Below are positions 1 through 11,130 of a stretch of DNA of 64,000 nucleotides, in pieces. Origin of the DNA: Adiantum capillus-veneris (taxonomy: Eukaryota; Streptophyta; Polypodiopsida; Polypodiales; Pteridaceae); assembly GCA_014529385.2 (NCBI GenBank), contig CM043955.1, forward strand, positions 139,799,108 through 139,863,107, given 5' to 3'. Under the pieces are notes generated by a model that did no database searches, was not told the DNA's origin, and worked only from the letters and a program-made list of their open reading frames with translations. A program made the position numbers and the translations under genes. Each line of letters begins with the position of its first letter. The first letter of the stretch is position 1.

Positions 1-1585
1 CTCTGGTAAAGTTCAGTGATTTTGTAGTTTTTGTTCATGTGTTGCTATTGATTTCTCGCTTTAAGTGTCCAAGCCTGTAACATGAAGAGTGCCAAGATAG
101 TCAATGGTACTATGGAGTCGACATGCTTATCCTTTTGCATGTTTGCCATTCTTTTTAGCCCAATCAATCAATTTTATCTCCATTATGCACCCAAACAACT
201 TTGCAATAAGAGACCCAATCATTATAGTCCGGTGGTTATTTGCATTCTTTACATTTCCTCCTTTATGCAAAGCCTTGACCCAATTAGTGCTCCAATCACA
301 AGGTTGAAGGCGTACCATGTTGAAGTGCAAGATTGAACATATCACACATCCAATCATGTCTAAAATCCCCCCTCCATTTAATCATTTCTGGCTTGATACC
401 TTGAAGATCTCTTGCTTTGTGATTGGCCAACTTTTCGAGGCCGCCGTACACATCCTCAACTGTAAAAAAAGAGGGCATACATGGGAGTGAACCAGACAAT
501 GGCATCTTTCAAACATTCAGTTGCTCATATAGTTTCCTACAATATGTACATATTCATGAGACTCAACCATTTGTCTTTCAAGTTTCTCCAAAATCTTCCG
601 CATGCACGTGCCTTTTCTTGAACTTGAAAAAAAAGATGCTCGACTTCCTATGTTCTTCTCTTCTTTTGAATCAATGCCTTGTATGTATGCAACACTTTGA
701 TAGTTGTCTTTGTCCATAGTTGCATCTAGCTTTGTCAAGGACTTTCAAGCATCTTAACATTCTTTATTAAACCACGTTTTGCGTGATCTACCTTCGTTGA
801 TACCATGGACATGCTTTATGGCAAAGCATTCTTCGGCACAAGAACAAATAACTATCTTGAAAGCTTCCCATTTAGTTTCCAATGGTGCGTCATATTTAAG
901 CTTTGTTATCCATCACTTTTGCTCAACCATTTCAATATATATTGGTGCCGTTTGAAATCCATACAAAAAGATAACTTCTCTTCCCTTTGGCTAAGGTTAT
1001 CATGCTTAGTTGTTTCTACATATGTAAGGTCAATACATAAGGTCTGAATGTCTGATTCCGAGGTCCATTGGTCAAGCGTAAAACTCTTTATGTGATACAT
1101 GATGGCTTCAGAGAGTAGTATATAGTTAATCACACTATATCCCATTGTGTTTTCTGCATGTAAATCCATCGGTTCCACTCCATAAAGATACACCATTGGC
1201 AATGAGCATACCCGTGCTATTGCAGATGTTGAAGTAATTTTCCATAGTGATCCAACTCTCTCATCCATTGAAGTACGATCATAGAAGTGAACTTTCTCCA
1301 ACTCTCTTGAAATATATGACATACCAAATTGTTGAGTATCATGTTGCAATGTTTTTTTGTGCGAGCATTCATATCCCCAAAGACAATAACATCACCTTTG
1401 GCCTTCAAATAAGCAATACCCTCCTCTAAATAAACAAATGTCTGATCTCTATCCATGCAAGCATAAAAAGGGGAATCATGATGAGGGATGTAGCAACCAG
1501 CTAGAAAATAGGTGCTCTTCTTAGTATCATAATTTTCTGCCACACACCCCGACCAAATGTTAGTATAGGATACTTCCCGAGACAT
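1..1585 (-). pseudogene. LINE (non-LTR retrotransposon) fragment, endonuclease to reverse transcriptase
   Basis: Read on the minus strand, 1585-1217 carries an APE-type endonuclease piece with the GDMNAR motif. After a diverged linker (about 1349-517), 505-296 resembles the start of a LINE reverse transcriptase (the run KARDLQGIKPE), and 357-127 has the following RT block (HKGGNV, then NNHRTIMIGS). The order endonuclease then RT on one strand is that of a single plant LINE that would nick target DNA and reverse transcribe its own RNA. Frames change and stops interrupt every block, so it is dead. The catalytic half of RT would lie beyond base 1. Identification is by recalled family motifs; exact ends are not visible. 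Confidence 0.75.
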
Positions 1586-1739
1586 GACATGACACCAAAC
1601 AAAAACGCCCTATATAAGGAGTGGACATATGAATTACCTCACCTACACTCTCCCCGTAGAGCCAAACTTTCTCACCCCTAAGACTGGGAGCCTGCACTTA
1701 ATCTAGCCTAGTGTCTCACCTCAAGAATTGGTGTCCCAT

Positions 1740-1831
1740 ACAACTAGCACACACGCTAACTTGGGTGTCTGAGCACGCACTACCAAGCGTCGTACACCCT
1801 ACCGTGTCATCAATTTTTTTGCTAGGTCTTT

Positions 1832-1880
<49 letters not shown>

Positions 1881-2317
1881 AACTGAACAGAAAGACAGAG
1901 AGAATCCACACGAGACACGGAGTGACTGAGTTCCACTCCCAGACTGCAATGGCCCCAAACGATGGTGCCCTTTTGGGATTTCTTTATATTACTTCAACAA
2001 GGTACAACTATGTGGCTCTACTCTGCTTCTCCACGTAGTAGAATGCCAAAGAGAGACCCTATAGTTCATATTTAAAGGCCCTTAGCCTATCAAAAAGCAG
2101 TTACATCTTTCATGTTCAATTTCAAAGTTTAGCTACCCTCAAGGGGGAAAAAAAGCAATCGCAAAGCATCTAGTCCAAAATCTGAACGGAAATCACCGAA
2201 ATCCATATAGCTGCCACATCAGCATGTGAACACAAATCGCTAGCGTCCGTATAGCCTACCATGTTATCAATTTTTTTGCTAGATCTTTTGTTTGTTAGTG
2301 TGAGTGTGTGTGTGTGT

Positions 2318-2382
<65 letters not shown>
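1740..2382. repeat. Diverged duplicated segment carrying (GT)n and (GA)n microsatellites
   Basis: Two related stretches, about 1760-1880 and 2215-2382, share a block ending in a T run, then GCTAG(G/A)TCTTTTGTTTG, and each runs straight into a dinucleotide repeat: (GT)22 at 1835-1878, and an interrupted (GT)n at 2304-2368 followed by (GA)7. The shared flank shows that the microsatellite was copied together with its neighbour. Cys-Val and Thr-His open frames across them are only the repeat translated. Confidence 0.8.
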
Positions 2383-3480
2383 GCTCTTATCTATGGACAA
2401 GTTTTGTGCTCCCAAGCGCCTTGATGGGCTGAATATTTTGGATTTGCGTAGTCATGTTCTGGCTCGGAAAGCTACCCTATTGCCCGTCTTGGTGGCACAA
2501 CGACAACCTTGGTTGCTTATGGTATCACACTTGTGTGCGCCTATTGTCACACCGTCCTTTGGTCATTGGCAGCCAACTATTGGGAGGTCATTTTTGGCAA
2601 GCTTGAAAGGCACATTCCTAGATGTCCCTTTACTTCTTCTCTCACTGTTGATTTTAAGGCTGTCACGTTGCATTTGAAATGGAATGGTTGGCAATCTTCT
2701 CTTGGCTATTCCCTCTGATTGGAGAGCCTGCATTGGAAGAAGGCTCTCTCTTTTACTTTGGTCTAGCGCTCTCCTTGTCAAGCATATTTTCTTTCTCAAA
2801 AAGGGATATGCCAGGTGCATTAGGTGGTAGATGACACCGGCCATGCTCTTTCGTTCTCTGTTGTGCGAGGTCTTTTTGGATTGGGACCTCATTATTCTCC
2901 TCTTTGGCGAGAAGTTCGCGGCATGCTTTCTGATCTCACATATTCGTCCTTTGAATGAAGACACTCGCTGTTTGGATTGGAATCTTGCTAATGTCAACTT
3001 CGAATGCATTTCAGCCAGTAGAGTCTACGCTTTCTTGCAATCTGATGTGTGGATTGTGCGTCATGGTAATCAGTTGTGGTCACTCTCCAAGTCATCCCTA
3101 TGGTGGAGGGGCACATTGTCTGCCATTTGGCAATGTCGTCTCCCTTTGAAGGAACGTACTTTCTCATGGCGCTGTTTGGTGGGAGTTTTAACTGTGGGTA
3201 GCACATTGCACACACGGTATATTGCACCTTCTTGTTGTTTCAGATGTCGTATAATGAAGGAGATTGTGCCAAACTTGTTGTGGGATTGTCGTTGCTCCAG
3301 ATCCTTCTTCGACTTCGTTTCCCTTTTGCCACTTTTCACACACGGTTTTGACTTTTTGGGACGCTTCAGGCTCCACAATCTCAGTTTGCAGTCTTTCTTG
3401 CTTGGGTCAGATTTTGGGTTTTGTGGGCCATCGGGCACCATTGCAACTTCCTGATGTTTCAAGGCATTGAAGTGGCCCTG
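2383..3480 (+). pseudogene. LINE 3' end with reverse-transcriptase zinc-binding (zf-RVT) region
   Basis: Plus-strand reading frames start with a CAPKRLDGLNILDL block, typical of the sequence after the RT domain of plant LINEs. They continue to a zf-RVT-like region around 3120-3300: IWQCRLPLKERTFSWR, a leucine-rich spacer, C-x2-C, and a later WDC. At least two frames are needed (about 2383-2680 and 2831-3454), and the frame after 3454 is closed. Orientation is opposite to the LINE at the left edge, so these are two insertions. No poly(A) tail is evident. Known in the family: this zinc region follows RT; its exact role is unclear. Confidence 0.7.
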
Positions 3481-3714
3481 TTTCCCTATTTTAAACTATC
3501 GCTTGCCCAAGCGCTGCATTTTACTTATGAGGCTGGGGATGTTACTCTTGATGCATACAAGATATACTTTGATTGTTTCTAGCCCTCGAAGCATCATAAA
3601 GCTCCACTTTTTGTACCTCTTCTTTTCCATGGGTTTTCCTCAGTTTGACGTTTCCTACTGATAAATTAATCAAATCCAATTTACAAAAAAGTGTCTGAGA
3701 CAATACTATAAAAA

Positions 3715-3745
<31 letters not shown>

Positions 3746-3817
3746 GCTTTATTTTTAAGGGTTTAGGCCCCTCGGCCAGTTCCAAAAGTTTAGGCCCTCA
3801 GCCAGTTCCAAAAGTTA
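3715..3817. repeat. (TG)14 and a 29-bp direct duplication
   Basis: (TG)14 spans about 3715-3742. Just after it, 3758-3817 holds two copies of a ~29-bp unit ending in CCAGTTCCAAAAGTT. Confidence 0.85.
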
Positions 3818-3821
3818 TTGG

Positions 3822-4049
3822 TGTTAGCATATACATGTGGTAGTGATGTGTGTGAATACACTTAGGACTGCCGAGGCATTTTTTCCCTCACTAGGAGGAT
3901 TTTTCCCCTCTGCATTATATATACGCCCATCACTCTAGGGCTAACTTTATCTTTCCATCGCACGCTAAGTAATACACTCTCTGTTGTGTGCCTTGAGCTT
4001 CCTTCGTCTTCTCCAAGCTGTGTGTTTTCCTGCAACCCTAATTCCAACA
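3822..4049 (+). repeat. LTR of a Ty1/copia-type element, plus orientation
   Basis: 228 bp from TGTTAGC to CCAACA, with a TATATATA element near 3915. A tRNA-iMet-like primer-binding site follows immediately. A second copy lies inverted at 6250-6474. Together these define a retrotransposon LTR; the coding part of its parent element is missing. Confidence 0.8.
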
Positions 4050-4051
4050 AT

Positions 4052-4063
4052 TTGTATCAGAGC
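4052..4063 (+). other. Primer-binding site like the 3' end of initiator tRNA-Met
   Basis: TTGTATCAGAGC differs by one base from TGGTATCAGAGC-type sites used by plant Ty1/copia elements and starts two bases after the LTR end. Confidence 0.7.
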
Positions 4064-5404
4064 AGATTGCGTTCTCCCGCGCTTGGTCGCCTACAACTCC
4101 AGCACACGCCTGCTTACTTTCTCCGATTTCTGTGAGATTTGGTGAGCGTTCGCAGGTCAAAAAATATTCTGGGCAAGCTTGTAGACGAGAATCAAGGTTC
4201 TCGCCTCTAGATCTCACCTTCCAGACTCAGGGCATGACATCCCTGCAACTCTTTTCCAACTCTGTTTCCAGAGTCCTCTTCCAACAGAATAACTCCGCTT
4301 TCCCAGACACGAAGTCCTTACTTGGGAATCCCAACTTCCCAATCACAACTCGAGAGACTACCTCTCTCCGATCCATGGATCTACTTCCCAAACTCGGGTA
4401 CGAAATCCTTGGGCTGATCTGGCTCTAGTTCCTCAGAGTGCTTTCTCCTACAGAGGCTCATGCCTTCCTCTGCTCCTACTCCCTCACTAAGAGAAAGTAC
4501 ACCTACAAACAAATACTTAAGAGATCATAACATGAAAATCGTTACCTTCAAAGTCTCGACACTCGAAACGCAACTCAGTTCTCGAAAAGCAATTCCCCGG
4601 AAGAGATCTCTACATAGAAAATCCTCTCTTCCAATGCTACACACAAAAGAGGTGTGTTCTCGGGTTCCTTCTCGTAAATCAGCCTCGTCTACGACGTTTA
4701 TGGGCTGAAAACAGAGAAAAACAGCAACTTGTCACGATGGAAACACGCTCCGTAGGCACTTCTTCGTGAGGGAACTCGCGCACTAGCTCTTGGCGACATC
4801 TGATACACTTGGGCAGCCGTGGGCATCACCAGCAACGTCTTCTTTGTGGTTGAAATCTGCAGCCGCATCTCCTCCTTGCGAAAACTGATCTTCCTCTATG
4901 AGTGAGGGCATGTGATGCTTTTATAGCTCCTGGCCACGGCACGAATAGCTGCTCGCGTGGAGATTGCGCCCTTTTTTTTTCTTTTTTTCTTTTTTTCTTT
5001 TTTTTTCTTTTTTTTTCGCGTTGTTCTGCCAGAAAAAGAGAGAGAGAAAACGTTGGCTGATCTGTTGCCTTATTTATCAAATAAGTGGACGGCCGGCATA
5101 TTTTAAAAATAGTTTGAATCTGCCCAAAAACTCAATAAAACCTTATAAGTTAAAAATAATGCTTTCACAGTACTTCCTAGGCGTCCCTGGATGCAATCAC
5201 ATGCACAGTTGCAATGCAGACATAGACTTCCTCGCGGGAGAGCATCTACTTTCCCGAAAAGCAATCCCGCTTTCTCAAAAAGCATATGTTTTTCCTCAAA
5301 GTTTCCTCTGAACCCATCTTCATTCAAGTGCTTGCTTTTCCTTGTGCACAATTCTAACACGATTCGGAATTTCCTCTCAACTATGGATATTTCCTTTTCG
5401 ATGC
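4064..5404. other. Non-coding stretch between the inverted LTRs, left part
   Basis: Short open frames only, with no recognisable protein. It is probably internal sequence of a non-autonomous copia-type element. It contains an interrupted pyrimidine run, T8-9 separated by single C, at about 4969-5017. Confidence 0.5.
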
Positions 5405-5665
5405 ACCCGTCACCCACCTTGTGACGCATTAGAAATACCCATCACCTAGTCCTTTCCTACTGAACTTACGGTACAATCTCCTTCATGATGCTCTATGTCA
5501 CCCATCCTATGACGCATCAGAGATGTCCATTCCCGATGGTCGGATACTTCTTTCTGATGCTCCCTGTCACCCATCCGATGTGACGCATCAGAAGTACCCG
5601 TTCCTGGTGGCCTTACAGATATTCCCTTTCACAGTGCTCCCGTCGTTACTCTGAATGACACACTA
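5405..5665. repeat. Degenerate tandem repeat, period about 65-95 bp
   Basis: Four diverged copies of a block built on GTCACCCAT...TGACGCATCAGAA start near 5409, 5498, 5568 and 5640. Spacing varies, so copies have gained and lost bases. Confidence 0.7.
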
Positions 5666-5689
5666 GAAATACTCTGTACTCGGATGTCT

Positions 5690-5815
5690 CCAGTGAGAAA
5701 AACACTCACTTAAAATTCCAATAATTCGTTTAGAATTATTTTTCTTGGTGTTCCAAGCGAGAAAACCCTCTCACTTTTAAATCCAACAATTCATTTAGAA
5801 TTATTTTTCTGTCAG
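5690..5815. repeat. Direct duplication of a ~62-bp unit
   Basis: Two copies in tandem. Each has GAGAAAA, then a CTCACTT-like stretch, then CAATTCATTTAGAATTATTT or a near match. They lie between the degenerate repeat and the inverted LTR. Confidence 0.75.
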
Positions 5816-6249
5816 ATAAAGCCACTTTAGCAACAGTGGACATACATCAATGCCCTGCACAACATTCCAAACGCCCTTTGACACAAGAACGTGCCATCGT
5901 GTAAGCCTACATTCAGTAGTTGTCCCCATCCAGTTTATCCTCGGCAGCAAACATACGTGTTGTTCTCAGCCATGGCAAGTGACTGCACCTGATGTGAAAA
6001 CTACTCCAAAAGAGGAAAAACAAAGAAGGACAAACACATGCTATGTAGCACAACCTGAAGAGGACTATAAGGGACCTATCCTGCAAAAAATTGCACTGAC
6101 AAAAATTTCACACAAAAGGACGAAATTGCCTGCGCAGTACTGCATGTAGTGGAGACCGAGGCCGAAATGACGCTCACCAAAGCTCACCCAGGAGAATACT
6201 GGCAATGCTTGCGAATATGCCCGCGAGGACAACCTGCTTTCATAGCAAT
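5816..6249. other. Non-coding stretch next to the inverted LTR
   Basis: No convincing gene. The part next to the LTR (about 6140-6249), read in reverse, resembles the sequence following the first LTR. It includes a degenerate primer-binding site and a TTTGGTGAGCGT block, so the inverted similarity extends about 100 bp inside the LTRs. Confidence 0.55.
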
Positions 6250-6474
6250 TGTTCAAATTAGGGTTGCAGGGATGCACACACAACTTGGAGAGATGAAGAA
6301 GCTCAAGGCACATAGCAGAGAGTGTATTGCTTAGAGTGCAAATAGAAAGATAAGTTAGCCCTAGAATGATGGGCATATATACAATGCACAGGTGAAATAA
6401 CCTCCTAGTGAGGGAAAAGAAGCCCCAACGGTCCTAGTGTGTTCACACACATCATTATTGCATATATGGCAACA
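6250..6474 (-). repeat. Second copia-type LTR, inverted relative to 3822-4049
   Basis: The reverse complement runs TGTTGCCATATATG ... TTTGAACA, 225 bp, and follows the first LTR along its length, including TCCCTCACTAGGAGG and CTAGGGCTAACTT. Internal sides of the two LTRs face each other, which a normal single insertion does not give. Confidence 0.8.
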
Positions 6475-6639
6475 ATGGCACCATCTTGGTCAATCCTTAT
6501 GCTTTCCTTCACAATCGTGAGCATTTCTTGTATATACTGCGAAATATACACCATAAATTGCAACTGACTCAATCCAATAGCAATAGGTGGTTTCGGGTCA
6601 TAAGCATGAACAACTTATAACATGTGGCTGAATGCTTAT

Positions 6640-7087
6640 AAGTCTTATAAGAAAATTAAACTAGAAGAGATACATTTCCCAATCACTTTGATGACGAAAG
6701 AGAGACACATGCTAATTTCATGTCCTCCATTTGTCCATCAGCCTTGGGAGTTCCAAGCGCGAAATGCACAATTTCGTTTCCAATTTCTAGAAAAATGTTT
6801 GCCAAAAACCTGCAATGAAGTCCGTACCACGATCACTAATGGTTTTCTGAGTCAAACCATAGAGTTTATATAAATGCACCTCGATGAATAAAGCAAACTC
6901 ATGACTCTTCATTGCCGTGCGAGTAGGGTATCAATCTTGCCATTTTAGTGAGACAATCGACAGGGACCCAAGTGGACTTGAAATTCAAAAATGGCAAGGG
7001 AAGCACGCGGAAAGTTATAAGCGCATAAAATTTCCGAGGACCACAAACAAGAGTTCTTGCAACCATAAACCAGCCAAGGATTTCCAT
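6640..7087 (-). pseudogene. Ty3/gypsy integrase core, decayed
   Basis: Minus-strand frames give the three catalytic regions of a DDE integrase in order: VDCLTKMARLIPY near 6960, SDRGTDF ... AGFWQTFF near 6800-6840, and a GTPKADGQMED block near 6750 that matches the usual YHPQTDGQTE region. At least one stop (after QTFF) and several frame changes separate them. No gag, RT or LTR is found next to it, so it is an isolated remnant. The GFWQ/TDGQ-like wording is typical of chromovirus-type gypsy elements. Confidence 0.75.
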
Positions 7088-7282
7088 TATAATTTAAATT
7101 AAGAAACAGGGGTACAAATACACCTTACAAACTTGTTAAGAGGTAAAAAGACTCTCACTTGTGTACCCTGGCAGCAGTTAATTTAGGTGAATGCGCTAGT
7201 TTGAATACAAAGAGACAGGTTCTTCCTCCAAATCATAATTTAATACAGGATATTTTCCACAGAAAATAAAAATGTTCGTCAC

Positions 7283-9996
7283 CTGGTCATATATAGAATC
7301 CAAGTATGCCTTTGCAAGCTGAGAAACCCGTCTTGGTGTGAAATCCCAATGCCACAATACTTGAGCAGGAAGAACTGCAGTTTCATTCAGATGGCAAGAG
7401 GTGCAGTAAAGCTGGCCACTGTATTCACAGAGTCTGGGTTTTCCCCAGCCAAGAGTTTGCACAAAGCCGTGCACCAAGCCTCTCTCTGCTTCAAGATGTT
7501 TATAGCACCCTGCGCAGGAATGATGTTGAGAAGAAAGAAGTTGTTTCATATTTTTGTTTGGATGTGTCTTGAGGTTTAGCTTCACAGTCTTGCCAAGAGA
7601 CACAGAGCTTTTGTTGTAATCTAGCTCACCCTTGCGACTTCCTAGCTCTGATCGCGGTGATTGAAGATAGGGTGACTCAATTGAACCCAGCTGAACATCA
7701 CTTTGCTGTGAAGCTGCAGAAGAAGTCAACTGATGGCTTTCAAGAGAAGAAAATCCCTTCATGCTACTTTGCGGGCACAAAAACCAACATAAAGGAGAGC
7801 TTGTACTGAAAGGTGGGCCAGCCTGAAGAAGAGACTGTAGACATTTCTCGATACGACTGCTTCTAACCTCTACAACATTAGGATGAGTGTTGCCAAATAC
7901 TTTGCGTGAGTCCCTGTCCACCTCCTTCCATGGAGGAGGGAGAGACTTTTCAGTTCTAACATTGAACTTGCGCCTCAACTGGTGATAAAGATCAACAAAA
8001 TCTCTGTACCGTCTCAACACTTCCCATTCTTGGTTTCCGCTAGAGACTTTTATGCAATATACAGTATGGTCCTTAACCCCCACTATCCTCTCTCCAAAAG
8101 AAGAGCCACCCCTCCTTTGCTTTGCACCTACTACTTCCACCCAGTCAACCGTAAATGGTACAGAATCTGTTAACGTGAATAACTGCAAGCCCGATGTTGA
8201 TGAGCTTAGGCTCCCATCTCTAGAAGAACGGGGAGTACCTATGACAGAGCTGCTTGACCCCAACATAAACCTCTCTCGAATGCCATGCTCATCACAATCG
8301 AGAAGTACATCCTCCATGTCCAAGACTGTGTCGACATATGTCTCATTCAACTCTAAGTTCTCTACATACCTACAAAGCTGGAAAATTTAGAAAAACTTAG
8401 CATCCAATTCCCCAAAACAAACCTCCATTACAAAAAATTTGAAGTGCATACCTCCTCTGGACCCAAGCCGTCCGTTTTCTCTCTTTGATCACTTTGCAGT
8501 TTACTTTGCAATCGAATGCTTAGATCTTTCCATTTCTCTTCATGTAAATTATCCCCAAATTCTCGTTCTTCCAGTGATAAACCTTGCCTGCACTCTGAGT
8601 TCGCTCTGTCCATAGCTTCTTCAAGAATAGGATGATCGCACCAGGTGGGCTCTCTCCCTTGATTTGTACAGCTCCGGGTAGAGGAGCCCGCATTTGGCTC
8701 AGATGATGATTGATAGATTCCGGTGATATAAGCAACACCATCCAAATGAAAGCCCTTATTGATGTCTGCTTCATTGCTTAACCTGACATGTGACTCTATA
8801 TTCAACAAGGCATCAGCAGAAATTGGTGCAGTGTCAAATAAGTCGACAGGAGGCCCCTTTGGAAGCACCCGGCAATCCATATTTTGTTCATTAGCAGCCT
8901 CCTCAAGATCAGGTCTGCCAGATCCACTGCTCAATGTCCGAAGAGGGTGACAAAAAGCAGGACTCTGTGTACGGAAATCAGATGGTGCTACAGGCTCTTG
9001 TAAGCTCTGAGAATGCTTAGACGTCCGAATTTCTGAACCTCTGCTTGAGGCATCTGCTGTAGCAACACTATTTCCAAATCCAATCGGCACAGTATTGCCT
9101 GTAGGCACACCACTGATCTGGAGGTTGTCTCTTATCAATGCTGCTGACCCATTGATATCTTCACCAATCAAAGAATTTTCCGAAAATACTGAGTTGATTC
9201 CTTGTTCTAATGGACTGGGATTTTGCTGCATGGAGAAGCCCTCTGTGTGTGCATCTAATTCAATACTTTTAATGCTTGCATCGGTATGTGGCATTGGCAG
9301 CACATCTCCTAGTTGTTTTGGTAATAGAGTACTTGTCTCCGTTGAGACTCTCCTCCCTATGTTTACTATTCCATCACCTGCCGCTCTCAAAGAAGATTCT
9401 TTCTCTACAAAATGCTCTTTATTTATATCAGAAACCTCTGTTGCTGCACTTGTCTGCGCATCAGAGTCATGTGTATTGTCTGTCTGCAGCACATTTTTCA
9501 ACGGGAAAATATAGCTTGTGGGCAGGCGAAATGATGTTTGTAACTGAGAAATTCTCTCCACTGTGTTCTCAGCAAGAAATTTCACCTTACTGAATGAGAT
9601 TGCATTCGAAAGGCCATACACATGATCCTTCACTGTTGTCGATTCCACCTTCAAAGCGTCATCCTTGACATCTGGATCCAACAAAGTCTCGTTCTTCATA
9701 TTACACTCGCCTCGTTTCGGAGGAACACTACCCAACAGTCTCTCAGATTCTGGCAATGTTCTATCGCAGCTATCATCATCCTTCGGCTCAATATCTCTAC
9801 AATCTGTGTGGGGGAAATTTGATGGATCCTCAAGCTTTTCCTCTGTATTCTCCAAGGATCCCAAAAGGTCTGAGCAGCTGTCAAATGAGCTAGAAGAGCT
9901 CGCACTTAATGATCTCACAAGCCCTTGCCTGAATTTGTGTGTCCCCAACACCTGATTGCTTGTTTGTTCATCATTGTTCTCGATGCCATCATTCAT
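7283..9996 (-). CDS. PX-domain protein with Rubicon-homology zinc region (two exons, 3' end missing)
   Basis: Exon 1 (9996-8452) starts at ATG MNDGIENND and encodes 515 residues of Ser/Asp-rich, low-complexity sequence. Exon 2 (8377-7283) adds 365, giving 880 codons. Residues about 592-717 are a PX domain, with the phosphoinositide-binding RRYRDF at 637-642 and the LPPPW turn after it. From about 795 begins the DUF4206/zf-RING_9 (Rubicon-homology) region, with Cys pairs at 803/806 and 840/843, Cys832 and His844. Plant PX-DUF4206 proteins are peripheral membrane proteins thought to act on endosomes; here the role is inferred from the family. The open frame runs past 7283 to a stop at 7196, but the family continues at this point with a different sequence, and CAG|GTGACG at 7283 fits a phase-0 donor. 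The remaining zinc ligands are not found down to base 1, so the gene has either a long intron or a lost 3' end. It is the only cellular gene here with a convincing long coding region. Confidence 0.85.
8378..8451 (-). other. Intron of the PX gene
   Basis: Donor GAG|GTATGC at 8452/8451 and acceptor TTTTCCAG| at 8378, 74 nt, phase 0. Splicing joins ...GPEE to LCRYVENLEL, a stretch conserved in the family, which supports the boundary. Confidence 0.8.
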
Positions 9997-10036
9997 AGCT
10001 TCAACACTAGTTGCCGGTGACCATGATAGCCACTGA

Positions 10037-10074
<38 letters not shown>

Positions 10075-10079
10075 TGTGT
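10037..10079. repeat. (CT)n(GT)n microsatellite in the PX gene 5' region
   Basis: About ten CT units run into eleven GT units, some 40-80 bp upstream of the PX start codon. On the gene strand this reads (AC)n(AG)n and probably lies in the 5' UTR or core promoter. Confidence 0.9.
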
Positions 10080-10228
10080 TCGTTCTTCGAATTGTAGCTC
10101 ACCTCGCTGATGCAGCCATGGCAAAACGAGGTTCGATCGCACGTGATCTTTTTCTACGAAGAAGCTCCTGCAAACACGATGCCGTGTACTGTACAAAATA
10201 TTAAATGAAAGTCGCGTGTGCGCGCGCG

Positions 10229-10230
<2 letters not shown>

Positions 10231-10262
<32 letters not shown>
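10231..10262 (+). repeat. 32-base G homopolymer after an alternating CG/GT run
   Basis: An uninterrupted G32 is preceded by GTCGCGTGTGCGCGCGCGCC. It lies 235-266 bp upstream of the PX start codon; on the gene strand it is C32. The alternating purine-pyrimidine stretch and the G run are the kinds of sequence that can form Z-DNA and G-quadruplexes. A run this long may also have an uncertain assembled length. Confidence 0.9.
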
Positions 10263-10263
<1 letters not shown>

Positions 10264-10575
10264 GTTCTCTGGTGGGATCAAGGGTGGAGGATAGGCGTTG
10301 AGAGCGCCGAAAATCTACGCCGTCCATGTTTTTGTGAACTGTGTGCGAACTAGGAATATTGTGAAATTGGGGTGAACATCTCTTGAGTCGGAGACTAGAG
10401 TCTTGACTTCAACTAGTCTTGCTTGGTGGGCCTTGCTATATAACATCTATAGAATATAACATGAGATATATAAATTGACATTTAGCATCTATAATTGAAG
10501 GGAACAAGAGAATGACTAATTTGGCACGTCAATTGCGATCGAATCTAGCCTATTGAACTTACGGTCTAGGAGCCA

Positions 10576-11130
10576 CTAATGAAGGACATTTATGTTATCC
10601 GCGTTCGTTTTCATTTCAACTATTGTAATGTTAGTTTGATTGTACAACTTATTTAAGGCAAAGTTGTTATAGTGTTGGACGTCTGATCTATGAGTACAGA
10701 TTATCGTAGTAGAGTTGTTAATGTAGCCATGCACATGCGCTTCATCTATAATACATGCACCCAAGTTACAATTTATCTCATTTACAGATGGTTTTGTTTC
10801 ACGAATAATGGTCAAGAACTGAAACAATTCAGGGTTCGTTGCATGTCTTATAGAGCATGACATCTTGTACAAAGTTGCATGTAGACAGTGGACCGAGCTT
10901 GTGTTATGGCATGTGTTACAAAGCTCCCGTTTGTGACTACAAATTGGGGGTAGTTGGGCAAGATCATCGAGCAAGAGAACACATTTGTTGTTGAAGGGAT
11001 CTGCCAATGTACTACTTGTTACGTTCACATTTTGTCTTTCGATAAGGTCAAAAGTCATTTGGGTTAACATGGATAGTTTGTTGATTCGTGGTTGGTATCT
11101 TGAACTGGTAATAGGCTGTAGTAGATGCAA
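10576..11130 (-). pseudogene. Pif1-like helicase fragment, probably Helitron-derived
   Basis: The 184-residue minus-strand frame has LLLDDLAQLPPI, matching the Walker B region of Pif1-family helicases (usually GDxxQLPP). It also has CSIRHATNPELFQFL and IICTHRSDVQHYNNFALNKL, matching the later helicase motif with THR and N. SMLTQMTFDLIERQ at the N terminus matches the region after the DE box. The ATP-binding GKS segment is not present upstream in any frame I can see, so it is partial. A Rep domain is not seen; the Helitron origin is inferred because most plant Pif1 fragments of this kind come from Helitrons. A fragment of a cellular Pif1-like gene is the alternative. Confidence 0.6.

Noticed and set aside
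1711-2415. Cys-Val and Thr-His rich proteins
   Set aside because: They are translations of (GT)n and (AC)n microsatellites.
7196-7282. Counting 7282-7196 as the true C-terminus of the PX protein
   Set aside because: The sequence after DQ does not resemble the family and a fitting splice donor sits exactly at the point of divergence.
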